64,000 bases of DNA from an uncultured Lachnospiraceae bacterium (lineage in GTDB: Bacteria; Bacillota; Clostridia; Lachnospirales; Lachnospiraceae), in contig CADAKQ010000008.1 in assembly GCA_902788555.1 (NCBI GenBank), positions 1 through 64,000 on the forward strand, written 5' to 3'. Numbering within the stretch: the first letter of the stretch is position 1; each line of letters starts with the position of its first letter. The translations under genes and the position numbers were made by a program. Below are positions 44,391 to 53,500 of this stretch, piece after piece. The notes under the pieces were generated by a model that was given only the letters and a program-made list of their open reading frames with translations, was not told the DNA's origin and searched no databases.

Positions 44391-45092
44391 ATGAAAAAGT
44401 TATATGAAAAAAGTGAAATCTGGTTTGCGGTAATGTGGATAATTATATATGTGGTTGTTTGCGGTAATCTTAGGAATCTGGGAGATGACAGCCCTTATAT
44501 GATGCTTGGACTGATTGTAATATCGGTGCTTATGTTTGCTTTTGTAAAAGCAAATCATCTTGAAGAAAAGTACGGACTTAATCATTGGTCAAAGAATTTC
44601 AAAGCAATGCTATATCTGATACCTCTTTGGATTATAACAACCGGTAATCTATGGGGAGGAATTGAGCCTCATTACAAAGGTGCCGACCTTATATTTGCAG
44701 TTGTTTCAATGGCTATTGTGGGATTTGCGGAGGAGCTTATATTCAGAGGCTTTTTATTTAAGGCGATGCTTAAGGACGGTAAGCCTATAGTTGCTATAAT
44801 TGTTTCATCTGTAACTTTTGGAATGGGACATATAGTTAATCTGCTTACAGGGCATTTCGGTCTTGAAACATTTGTACAAATGTTTTATGCAGTAGCTATA
44901 GGTTTTATAATGACATATGTTTTTTACATAGGAAAAAGTCTTATCCCTTGTATCATATCTCACAGCCTGATAGATGTATTTTCAAAATTTAATAGTGGTA
45001 ATGAATTGGCAGAATGGATATATATTGGTGTGGTAATTGTGACATCCTTAGTCTACTGCTTATATCTTAGCAGGCTTAAAAAGGATGAATAA
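44391..45092 (+). CDS. CPBP family intramembrane glutamic endopeptidase
   Basis: A 233-aa membrane protein with about seven helices. The CPBP (Abi) motifs are present: EELIFRGFLF (EExxxR) near residue 117, FGMGHIVN with the catalytic His, and a late ISHSLIDVF. Eukaryotic and bacterial relatives cleave prenylated or hydrophobic substrates; several bacterial ones are linked to bacteriocin self-immunity. It follows the TetR gene on the same strand, so control by that repressor is likely. Confidence 0.9.
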   Translation: MKKLYEKSEIWFAVMWIIIYVVVCGNLRNLGDDSPYMMLGLIVISVLMFAFVKANHLEEKYGLNHWSKNFKAMLYLIPLWIITTGNLWGGIEPHYKGADLIFAVVSMAIVGFAEELIFRGFLFKAMLKDGKPIVAIIVSSVTFGMGHIVNLLTGHFGLETFVQMFYAVAIGFIMTYVFYIGKSLIPCIISHSLIDVFSKFNSGNELAEWIYIGVVIVTSLVYCLYLSRLKKDE

Positions 45093-45127
45093 GATATACA
45101 GCATTAGAAATTATTCTGACTTATATA

Positions 45128-45187
45128 AAACAGGGTGCTAAGCATAGCGTTAGGTGGTAATGTGCTATGCGAGCACCCTGTTTTTAC
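45128..45187. terminator. Strong nested-stem bidirectional terminator
   Basis: The outer stem AAACAGGGTGCT/AGCACCCTGTTT encloses an inner stem GCATAGC/GCTATGC. T and A runs flank it. It lies between convergent genes. GGTGCTAAGCATAGCGT (45134-45150) recurs exactly at 47941-47957 in another such structure. Confidence 0.88.
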
Positions 45188-45203
45188 TAAGTTTGAAAGC
45201 CTC

Positions 45204-45680
45204 TTACGACTCATTCACCAGTTTGCCGGTCATATGCTCTATGGTCAGTTCAAAACATTGAACCCGTGGCAGCGCATTGGCAAGCTCTTTTTTCATGTAT
45301 TCTTCATCATCGGTGAACTTTTGGCAAAGCTTTGTACAGATTTCTCTTGCTTTGTCATAATCGCTTATAAGCTTAATTCTTCCAAATACTATAACACTGT
45401 TTATATTAAGTGCCCATTCGCCTTCTTTTCTGTAGCCCTTATCATACACACAAAAGCTTACCTTATCGCAAGCTTTTATGGCATCAATTTTGTGCCCTTC
45501 CTTTGCGCCGTGAAAATAAATCTTATTATCCTCTTCCGAATAATAATGGCTTATCGGAATACCGTAAGGATAGCCGTCGTCACCTATCATCGACAGTACG
45601 CCTCTTGGCTCATCCTTAAGAATTCTTATACATTCTTCTTTAGTTATCTGTTGTTTAAAACGTCTCATTTTTCTAAACAT
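45204..45680 (-). CDS. Pyridoxamine 5'-phosphate oxidase-like flavin-binding protein
   Basis: A 158-aa split-barrel protein of the PNPOx-like/NimA group: RFKQQITKEECIRILKDEPR, GVLSMIGDDGYPYGIPISHY, KIYFHGAKEGHKIDAIKACD, VSFCVYDK. Such proteins bind FMN or heme; some reduce nitroimidazoles. The ATG at residue 5 (MRRFKQQ) is an alternative start. It is divergent from the glycosidase gene, and the 216 bases between hold that gene's promoter. Confidence 0.88.
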   Translation of the reverse strand: MFRKMRRFKQQITKEECIRILKDEPRGVLSMIGDDGYPYGIPISHYYSEEDNKIYFHGAKEGHKIDAIKACDKVSFCVYDKGYRKEGEWALNINSVIVFGRIKLISDYDKAREICTKLCQKFTDDEEYMKKELANALPRVQCFELTIEHMTGKLVNES

Positions 45681-45832
45681 ATCATCACCCTGTGTAGTTT
45701 ATTTTATAGCCTTATTTTATTTCTTTGATATGGTTTATGTCAAATACTAATTAAGCGAGTTGTTTTTATTCTCTATTGCAGTATATGAGTTTTCTTTTAA
45801 TCTTGCATATGGTTGCATATTTGGTGTTTTCC

Positions 45833-45862
45833 TTGACATAAGCTGCCTTATGGAAATAAAAT
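45833..45862 (+). promoter_or_regulatory. Promoter with internal palindrome ahead of the chimeric glycosidase gene
   Basis: TTGACA (45833-45838) and TAAAAT (45857-45862) with an 18-base spacer. A perfect inverted repeat CATAAG-ctgc-CTTATG (45837-45852) fills the spacer, a typical operator position. It probably belonged to the flavin reductase gene whose first codons are still present. Confidence 0.65.
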
Positions 45863-45896
45863 AATGCTATATATCTAACAAGGGGAGTTTATAAAA

Positions 45897-47900
45897 ATGG
45901 GAAATATAAAGACAGTTATTATTCATGGACAGAATCATAAAGGTTCGACCTATCATATAGCGCATGAATTGGCAAAGAAAATATCGGATATTAAAAAGAA
46001 AGTATTACCGTTTTTTTTATCTCTGTCACTGGGATTATCTCTTGCAGCATGCGGAAAAAACAATAATACGGATGATGAAAAAAACACCGCAGAGATTGGC
46101 AGCGAGGAAACCGATGTGTCACAGGATGATACATCTTTAGATGCGACGGAAGAAGTAACGGAAGATACGGGTTCGTTAAATGACTATAAATATTTGCAGT
46201 ATGCAGATATGACGGCGGAGGAGATAGTCGCATCACTTACACTTGAGCAAAAGGCATATCAGATGGTTCAGCCGGCATGTTATATGACAAGTCCTGAAGC
46301 TATGAAAGAAAATTGTTATGGAAGTGTCCTTTCAAGAAACTTTTATTATAACTATGAGGAGTGGCAGGAGTATGTAGATGAATTTCAACAGATGGCAGTT
46401 TCATCTTTCGCAGGCGTGCCGTTTATTTATGGACAGGACGATGTACATGGAGTAAATTATGCAATAGATACTGTTATATTTCCTCACAATATAGGAATGG
46501 GAGCAGCAGATGATGAAGATCTTATGTATCAGATAGGGCTTATAACTGCCGATGAGGCGAAGTTATGTCATATGCTATGGAATTTCTCGCCTTGTGTAGC
46601 ACAGTCGGTTGACCCAAGATGGGGAAGAACCTACGAAAGCTATGGTTCTGATATAGAAACAATAACAAGACTCAGTACAGCTTATACGAAGGGATTACAG
46701 GATGGCGGAGTTATAGCCTGTGCTAAACATTTCTTTGCAGATGGAAATGTAGTCTATGGAACCGGCGAGGATTCGGATGTTGACAGGCTTATAGACAGAG
46801 GAGATGCGGTCCTTACTGAAGAGCAGATTGATGAATTGCTTTCTGTCTATAAGGCTCAGATAGATGCAGGTGTAAAGACTATAATGATAAGCCACTCATC
46901 CTTAAATGGTGTGAAGATGCACGAAAATAAGGAATATATAGATATACTTAAGAATGATTACGGCTTTGAGGGCTTTATAGTAAGTGATTGGAATTCGGTA
47001 CAGAATACCTCTCCTGAAACCTATTATGAGCAGGTAGTTACAGCTGTAAATTCAGGCATTGATATGCTTATGGAGGTAGACCGTTATGATGAGGCAGCAG
47101 GAATAATTGTTGAAGCGGTTGGAAACGGCGACATATCCGAGGAAAGAGTTAATGATGCAGTAAGACGAATAATTCAGGTTAAAAAGGATATAGGAATAAT
47201 TGAAGATCCGTTTTGCGATAATATGGAGACTGTTCAGGATGAAACCGGATCCGAGGAGTATAGAGATGTTGCTGAAAGAGCAGTAGAGGAAAGCCTGGTA
47301 CTCGTTAAAAATGAGAAAGATGTGCTGCCTCTTAAGAGCGGTACGAGTGTCTATATAATGGGGCCGGCAGCAGATAATGATGTATCGCAATGTGGCGGCT
47401 GGACTATGGATTGGAACGAAAGCTACCTTGAGGATATACCGGGCTTAACAACCATAAGAGAAGGCTTCGAGCAAAAAGCGGATGAATATGGAATAAATGT
47501 AATAACCAAAGAAGCAGATGCTGAAAATGCCGATGTTATTCTTTTGGTAGTAGGCGAACAGGCTTATGCAGAGTGGAACGGTGATACAGCGGATATCGAC
47601 TTGTGTGGTCCGCTTGGTCTTTCAGGTAATGCTTCGTCGATAGAAAAAGCCAAGGAATATGGCAAGCCGATAATTACCTGTATCGTGGCAGGAAGAAATG
47701 TATTTATAGATGATTATATAGAGGATTGGGACAGCGTGGTAATGTGCTATCTTCCGGGTTCTGAGGGACAGGGAGTGGCAAATGTGCTCTGTGGCAAAAG
47801 CGATTTCACAGGCCGACTTCCAAGTCCATGGTATAGTTCCGTAGAACAAATTGAATCCGGAAATGCATGGCTTGAAAAAGGCTATGGACTTACATATTAA
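45897..47900 (+). CDS. Family 3 glycoside hydrolase lipoprotein with captured flavin-reductase 5' end
   Basis: A 667-aa protein. Residues 1-30 (MGNIKTVIIHGQNHKGSTYH, IAHELAKK) are the unmistakable first strand, phosphate loop and helix of an NADPH-dependent FMN reductase. From about residue 33 the chain is a new signal sequence (KKKVLPFFLSLSLG, lipobox SLAAC, Cys52), an acidic linker and a complete GH3 enzyme. That enzyme has QDDVHGVNYA, SPCVAQSVDPRWGRTYESYG, KHFFADG and the nucleophile Asp in GFIVSDWNSV, with a C-terminal domain ending at GYGLTY. Codon 32 is ATT exactly where an ATG would start the lipoprotein. The product is probably a beta-glucosidase-type enzyme; whether it is exported from this start is uncertain. 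Confidence 0.85.
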   Translation: MGNIKTVIIHGQNHKGSTYHIAHELAKKISDIKKKVLPFFLSLSLGLSLAACGKNNNTDDEKNTAEIGSEETDVSQDDTSLDATEEVTEDTGSLNDYKYLQYADMTAEEIVASLTLEQKAYQMVQPACYMTSPEAMKENCYGSVLSRNFYYNYEEWQEYVDEFQQMAVSSFAGVPFIYGQDDVHGVNYAIDTVIFPHNIGMGAADDEDLMYQIGLITADEAKLCHMLWNFSPCVAQSVDPRWGRTYESYGSDIETITRLSTAYTKGLQDGGVIACAKHFFADGNVVYGTGEDSDVDRLIDRGDAVLTEEQIDELLSVYKAQIDAGVKTIMISHSSLNGVKMHENKEYIDILKNDYGFEGFIVSDWNSVQNTSPETYYEQVVTAVNSGIDMLMEVDRYDEAAGIIVEAVGNGDISEERVNDAVRRIIQVKKDIGIIEDPFCDNMETVQDETGSEEYRDVAERAVEESLVLVKNEKDVLPLKSGTSVYIMGPAADNDVSQCGGWTMDWNESYLEDIPGLTTIREGFEQKADEYGINVITKEADAENADVILLVVGEQAYAEWNGDTADIDLCGPLGLSGNASSIEKAKEYGKPIITCIVAGRNVFIDDYIEDWDSVVMCYLPGSEGQGVANVLCGKSDFTGRLPSPWYSSVEQIESGNAWLEKGYGLTY

Positions 47901-47915
47901 AATACTTTAGCTAAT

Positions 47916-48009
47916 AGACGGTTCCCGGATTTACATTTTTGGTGCTAAGCATAGCGTGAGCGTTAGCGAGCTATGCGTGTACCATAAAATGTAAATCCGG
48001 AAACCGTCT
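47916..48009. terminator. Very long nested hairpin after the glycosidase gene
   Basis: A 94-nt near-perfect inverted repeat. The outer arms are AGACGGTTCCCGGATTTACA and its complement, the inner arms GCATAGC/GCTATGC. It shares GGTGCTAAGCATAGCGT with the structure at 45134. It is followed by TTTG and may terminate transcription. A smaller hairpin AGGTTATAG/CTATAACCT lies at 48021-48045. Confidence 0.75.
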
Positions 48010-48181
48010 TTGTTGAATTTAGGTTATAGCTTAATTCTATAACCTGCCATATTATTTAAGAATTATGCAAAATCAGTTGATTATAATATAATAACCACAA
48101 CAGGAGAGAACTGAATTCATATATAAATTTAATATGAATTTGGTAATGAATTAGGACATATATGAAAAGAGGGTGGTTATT

Positions 48182-48811
48182 ATGAAACAGATTCTTTGCT
48201 TTGGTGATTCAAATACATACGGATATATACCACAGACCGGAAAGCGATATCCATGGGGAGTAAGATGGACAAGTATTTTAAATGAAGAGCTTGGACTTGA
48301 TAGCTATAGGGTAATTGAAGAAGGTTTATGTGGCAGAACAACAATATTTGAAGACCCTTTAAGAGACGGAAGACGTGGTACAAAGCTTCTTCCGTTACTT
48401 TTGGAAACCCATAATAATCCGGATATAATAATTATTATGTTAGGTACTAATGATTGTAAAACAGTTTATAGAACTACACCTGAAATAATCGGAAAGGGTG
48501 TACAAAAGCTTTTACAACAGATAAAGAATTATTCAGGTGAAAGTAAGATATTACTTATATCACCGATACATCTCGGAGAAAAGGTTTGGGAAGAGGGGTA
48601 CGATACGGAATTTGCGCCTGAATCGGTGAAAATATCAAAGGGGCTTGCCGGTGTATATAAAAGGATAAGTAAACAGGAAAACATCTATTTCCTGGATGCA
48701 TCGAAATATTCCTCGCCAAGTGAGGCAGACCAGGAGCATATGGATGAGACAGGACATAAAAAGCTTGCCAAAGCAATAATAAGTAAAATCAAGGAAATCG
48801 AAGCCGCTTAG
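48182..48811 (+). CDS. SGNH/GDSL hydrolase (arylesterase type)
   Basis: A 209-aa cytosolic esterase from the ATG at 48182; GAGGGTGG upstream serves as the ribosome site, and the GTG at 48173 overlaps it. Block I is CFGDSNTYGY (Ser nucleophile). Other landmarks are RWTSIL, EEGLCGRTT, block III GTND (MLGTNDCK) and the catalytic Asp/His near the end (DQEHMDETGHKKLA). The RYPWGVRW and GLCGRTT features resemble the acyltransferase/arylesterase subgroup. The substrate is unknown. Confidence 0.9.
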   Translation: MKQILCFGDSNTYGYIPQTGKRYPWGVRWTSILNEELGLDSYRVIEEGLCGRTTIFEDPLRDGRRGTKLLPLLLETHNNPDIIIIMLGTNDCKTVYRTTPEIIGKGVQKLLQQIKNYSGESKILLISPIHLGEKVWEEGYDTEFAPESVKISKGLAGVYKRISKQENIYFLDASKYSSPSEADQEHMDETGHKKLAKAIISKIKEIEAA

Positions 48812-48837
48812 GCTTGATTTCCTTTTTTCTTGAAGTA
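48790..48837 (+). terminator. Terminator overlapping the SGNH gene end
   Basis: AAGGAAATCGAAGCC pairs with GGCTTGATTTCCTT (one bulge), followed by TTTTTT. The stop codon lies in the loop. Confidence 0.85.
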
Positions 48838-48913
48838 ATATAAAAAATGTTATAGAATAATTCCATAAAAAATTAAACATGAAACGTACATTATTATGAA
48901 AGGCGGTTTTTAG

Positions 48914-49432
48914 ATGACTGACAGAGAATTTTCGTCAGCCATAGATTTGCTTTTAAATGGGGATAAAACAGGACTGAGGATGATATATGAAGCATATATG
49001 AAGCTTATTTATGCTGTTATATATAACACGGTTCAAAATAAAGAAGAGGCAGAGGATATAACATCGGATTTTTTTATCAAGCTGGTTCGTGTAGCGAGTA
49101 CCTTCAGAAAGGGAAGTCCTCACAAAACATGGCTCGTAACCATAGCAAAAAATATGGCGATTGATGAGATAAGAAAAAGAAAAAATACTGTTGCGGAATA
49201 TGAAGAACCGCATACAGAAGGAATAGAAAATGAAGCTGTTTTGTCACAGGATATGAAGCAGGCAATGAGGTCTCTTAAGCCGGAAGAAAAAGAAATTGTA
49301 GATATGAAGCTTATAGGACAGCTTAAGTTTAAGGAGATAGCGAAGCTTACGGGCAAGCCGATGGGAACGGTCACTTGGCTGTATAACGAGGGAATAAAAA
49401 AACTAAGGAGGTGTCTTTCTAATTATGAGTAA
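48914..49432 (+). CDS. ECF-type RNA polymerase sigma factor
   Basis: A 172-aa sigma-70 family protein with only regions 2 and 4. Region 2: LRMIYEAYMKLIYAVIYNTV, EEAEDITSDFFIKLVR. Region 4 helix-turn-helix: LKFKEIAKLTGKPMGTVTWL, YNEGIKKLRR. It overlaps the next gene, a single-pass membrane protein, by 8 bases, the usual layout of a sigma factor with its membrane regulator. AAGGCGG precedes the ATG. Confidence 0.93.
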   Translation: MTDREFSSAIDLLLNGDKTGLRMIYEAYMKLIYAVIYNTVQNKEEAEDITSDFFIKLVRVASTFRKGSPHKTWLVTIAKNMAIDEIRKRKNTVAEYEEPHTEGIENEAVLSQDMKQAMRSLKPEEKEIVDMKLIGQLKFKEIAKLTGKPMGTVTWLYNEGIKKLRRCLSNYE

Positions 49433-50264
49433 GAATATAATTGACTTAACTGAATATAAGGATAATCAGGAAGATATCGAAGGTATGGTTGAAGATATTC
49501 CTGAGGAAATCCTTGATGCATATATAAAGGAAACGGAAAATAATACTCCTGATTTATGGGACAGAATTGAAGCGGGCTATGATAAGGAGATTAATCTGAT
49601 AAATAGTGAAACAAAGGTAAGAAGAAAAAAGACTGTTGGATTTATAGCGGCAGCAGCGCTTATAATTGTGGTTGCAATTCCTATTGCGATATTTAATGTT
49701 ACAAAAGATAAAGATAACAGGAAAGAAAAATCAGATACACATTTGATTTTAAAGGATTCGGATTCGTCAGATAAATACGGGGATTATTCTGATGCGGAGG
49801 AGATAGCATCTGAAAGCATAGAATCGGATGATGCATATGAAGATAATTATATACAAAATGAAGATGCGGATGAAGAAACATATTCTGATGCAGAGGATGC
49901 AGAAGGTGATAATGAATACTCATATAATGCGAACATAACAGAGGCTGCTTCTGATGATGCTTCTTTGGATAATGAAACAAATGAGGCAGGAGCAACAAAC
50001 AATTCAGTAACACAGGATATCATCGTACCTGATAGTCAAATAGCAGATAAGATTACATTTAACGACATTACTTATGTAGATGCCGGAGAGGACCTACAGA
50101 CAGAAAAAATGGAAGGGTATCTGTATGTAGAAGAAATCCCAAATGAATTCTGTTCATTTCCTGAAGATGTGCTTACGGTTGTTTGGACAGGAAATGAAGC
50201 TGATGCCGAATATATTTACATTCGTTATAATAAATTATATAAATTATATAGGAAAAAAAAATAG
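49425..50264 (+). CDS. Single-pass membrane protein, putative anti-sigma factor
   Basis: A 279-aa protein with a cytoplasmic N-terminus (1-66, including DIPEEILDAYIKETENNTPD LWDRIEAGYDK), one membrane helix (about 70-91) and an outer part that is very acidic and Ser/Asp/Glu-rich (95-205), ending in a small folded segment (TFNDITYVDAGEDLQTEKME). The overlap with the sigma gene and the topology suggest an anti-sigma role. No zinc-anti-sigma HxxxCxxC motif is present. Confidence is high for the gene and moderate for the role. Confidence 0.8.
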   Translation: MSKNIIDLTEYKDNQEDIEGMVEDIPEEILDAYIKETENNTPDLWDRIEAGYDKEINLINSETKVRRKKTVGFIAAAALIIVVAIPIAIFNVTKDKDNRKEKSDTHLILKDSDSSDKYGDYSDAEEIASESIESDDAYEDNYIQNEDADEETYSDAEDAEGDNEYSYNANITEAASDDASLDNETNEAGATNNSVTQDIIVPDSQIADKITFNDITYVDAGEDLQTEKMEGYLYVEEIPNEFCSFPEDVLTVVWTGNEADAEYIYIRYNKLYKLYRKKK

Positions 50265-50277
50265 TTGGAAATTTTCC

Positions 50278-50436
50278 TTGCAAATAATTCTAAGCTTTGG
50301 TATTATACTAAATACACATTAAGTTTCCGATAAGGAAAACGTTTATTCATTTTTTTAATATCCAATTTTAAATTAGTCCATATTGGCGAAACGACATATT
50401 GAAATTATCAATTTCGATATGTCTGTTTGTCGTTCA
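50278..50436 (+). promoter_or_regulatory. Promoter and structured leader of the adhesin gene
   Basis: TTGCAA (50278-50283) and TATTAT (50301-50306) with a 17-base spacer give a leader of roughly 185 bases. The leader holds TTTCC/GGAAA near 50325 and a long hairpin at about 50390-50436 whose arms are CGAAACGACATATTGAAATT and a near-complement. It may affect mRNA stability; it is not a riboswitch I recognise. Confidence 0.5.
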
Positions 50437-50500
50437 TAAATTTTCACATGTTAAAGGTAAATTAATTGTATGTACAGAAATTTTATAAGGAGAATGTATT

Positions 50501-53500
50501 ATGAAAAAATTATATAGATATATAAGCAGGATTATAACAATGATACTGATAGTTTCACTGATGTTATCAATATGTGTTCCTGTCAATTCGGTTCATGCCA
50601 ATGAAAATGATTCTGAAAAGGAAACGGAACAGATAACTGAGCAGGAAACAGAGCAGGAAACAGAGCAGATAACAGGGCAGGAATCTGAATGTGAGTTTAC
50701 AGCGGATGAAGAGTCAGTACAATCTTTTTCTCTAAATTTGTTGGAGGATACTCTTGATGATTTTGAATTTGAAACAAAGGATAGTGCTTTAAATGAAAAC
50801 GAAGCTTTGGATTTACAGGAATTTGACACTTGGCAGATGACAGACATAATAAAAAATGCTGCAAATCCCGGTGAACGTGACGGAGTGACAAACTATACTT
50901 CTCCTTCGGGACAGGTGGCATCTACTTTTACGGTAAACGGAGTTACATTTATGGGCTTTGGCTATTGTTCGCAGCATGAAAGAGGGACTACATCAGGACA
51001 AGGCCAGGTTTATACGTATCCGGATTCGATGAACATACTTGGAGAGAATGTTTACAATAAAGTGAAGAAAATACTTTACTACTCACTTCCTGAAAATATA
51101 GGAAGAACCAATATGAGTTCGCTTGTATCAAATCAAAACCAGCAAAATGCAGTTATTGCACTTGCGCTTTCCTATGCAAGAGGCAATTCCTCAGATACAT
51201 ATGGTATTTCTTATTATAATAATGTTATGAGTCTTCCTGACATTAATTTTACTCCCGGTGACTTAAAGGCAAGGATAAATAATTCTTTAGACACACAGTA
51301 TTTTACATACAATGGACAAAGCGTTACATATAACGGAAAAGGATACTACAGAAGTACGGATATAGTTATAGGAGGAGTAGCGGGGGTTTCTTATATCCTG
51401 ACATGGGAACACAATGACAATATTGTTGTTTATAATGCATCAAAAAACGAATATAACGAAGGCAATGCCATGTATACTTCAAGTGGTGATAATATTGTTG
51501 TCTTATTTAATCAAAATGCGGATTTATCAACTCTCGGAAGCGTTGAATTTAAATTAACCCCTGAGGTGACAGGCTGTTCGGATGTGGTTTTGTTTGTTCC
51601 GGACAACAATACGCAGCAGGTTTGCGGACTTGTAGTCTCCGAAAAGCCGGAAACAAAATTCTTCGTATCCATGAGTACATTAAATACGGTTGAAATTCAT
51701 AAGTACTCAGATAAAGGTGTAAATGAAGATTTAAGAACGGTTTTCTTACTTATACCATATGATTATGAATCCGGTGGGACAACTATAAGTCCGGCACAAA
51801 ATGCAGGCTGGACAAAAGCAGGAATAAGGCAGTTTGCTGAAAATCTGACAAAGCAGGCCGGCTACGGTACGGGTTCTTTTGTGGATTATCTGGGTTCAAA
51901 TGTATCAGCAATAGATACATTTTACGGAGATTCGTCAGGGGCACTTGGTCATGCAGGATGGAAGTATTGTGAAACAGATTCGAATGGATACGGAATTATA
52001 ACTGAAGTGCCTAACGGCACATATTATCTTGCGGAGGTTCTTTACAGAAACTCAAATTTACAACCACAGTATGTGGTTACGGAAACGGGTAAGGAGACAG
52101 TGACAGGTCCTATACTTACAGAATCGGGAAGCTGGGGATATACATCTGAGATAAGCTTTTCATCCTCTGATGCGGTACATTTAAAATTCTACGCTGCACA
52201 TAATTCTATTATAACCGGAACGGCTTCGGTAAAAAAGGTCGGAGTAAAAAAGAATAAGGATTTATCAGATATTAAGCTTGGAGGTGCTGTTTATCAGGTA
52301 TATGATTTTTCGAATACTCTTGTCGGAACATTCATTACTGATGAGGATGGAACAGGCCATGTTATTTACAATAGGTTTAATACAAGCGATGTAGTTGCTT
52401 ATTCAGGAGATTATCCTTCAAAAACATCGGGACATACTACACTTACAGGAATTCCCAAGGGTACATATTATATGCTTGAAACACAGGCACCATCCGGATA
52501 TGAAAAAAGAGACGGCAGGATAGAGGTTTTGGAGGCTTCCAATAAGGGAGCAAATAATACCTTTATAATTGCTGCCCAGGGTGACTATGGAAAGTATCAG
52601 GGAACAAAAATAAGCGGAGAATGGACATCAAGCTATGATGAGGTTAATCCGGGATATATAAGAGTAAATAAAACCTCGGCAAACAAGATATTAACAGAGG
52701 GAAATAGCTGTTACAGCTTAGGAGGAGCAACTTATGGCATCTATAATACAAGAGAGGATGCCCAAAATGATAGAAACAGGGTAGAAACAATAGTTACGGA
52801 CTCTGAAGGAAAAGGTATATCAGAAGAGCTTTCTCTCGGAAAAATATATTATGTAAAAGAGGTTTTAGCTTCAAAGGGATATGAGCTTGATGAAACAATT
52901 TATGAAAAAGAAGCAAAGAGGGCAGATGAGTTATCGGATGGAGAGGATATCAACTCAAAGGAAACTCCGGAGGATGCTCCTCTAAAAATAATACTTATCA
53001 AAAAAGATTCGGAAAATAATGAGCCGATAAGCGGTGCGGTATTTGAAGTAAGGTATTATGCTGAGGAAGGTCTTGTAAATAATGCTGTTTCAGAGGACTT
53101 TTATAAAAGGCACTGGTTCTTTTCTACAGATGAAAATGGAGAGATAAAGCTTTCGGAAAATTATATGACGGATTTTAACAATGAAAGCAGTGATGAGCTT
53201 TATTATAAAGAAGATAATATTACACCGACATTTCCTCTTGGATATATAACCATAAGGGAAGTGTCTGCACCCGATGAATATGTTATTGATGATAGCATAA
53301 AAACTTATAAGATAAAAAAGAATACGGTGGCGGATTCAAGGACAAATGAATCAGTCATACCAAAAGTTGATGAAGAACCTGTAAAGCAGGCATTTCAGAT
53401 TGTTAAGCTTGCAGAGGATAAAAGCAATGACCTAAAGCCTCTTGCCAATGCAGGATTTATGGCATGCAGGATAAGTGACCTTGAAACAGATGAAAACGGA

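Noticed and set aside
45135..45728. A 197-codon plus-strand frame over the PNPOx-like gene
   Set aside because: It begins in a terminator hairpin, has no ribosome site and is antisense to a well-supported gene.
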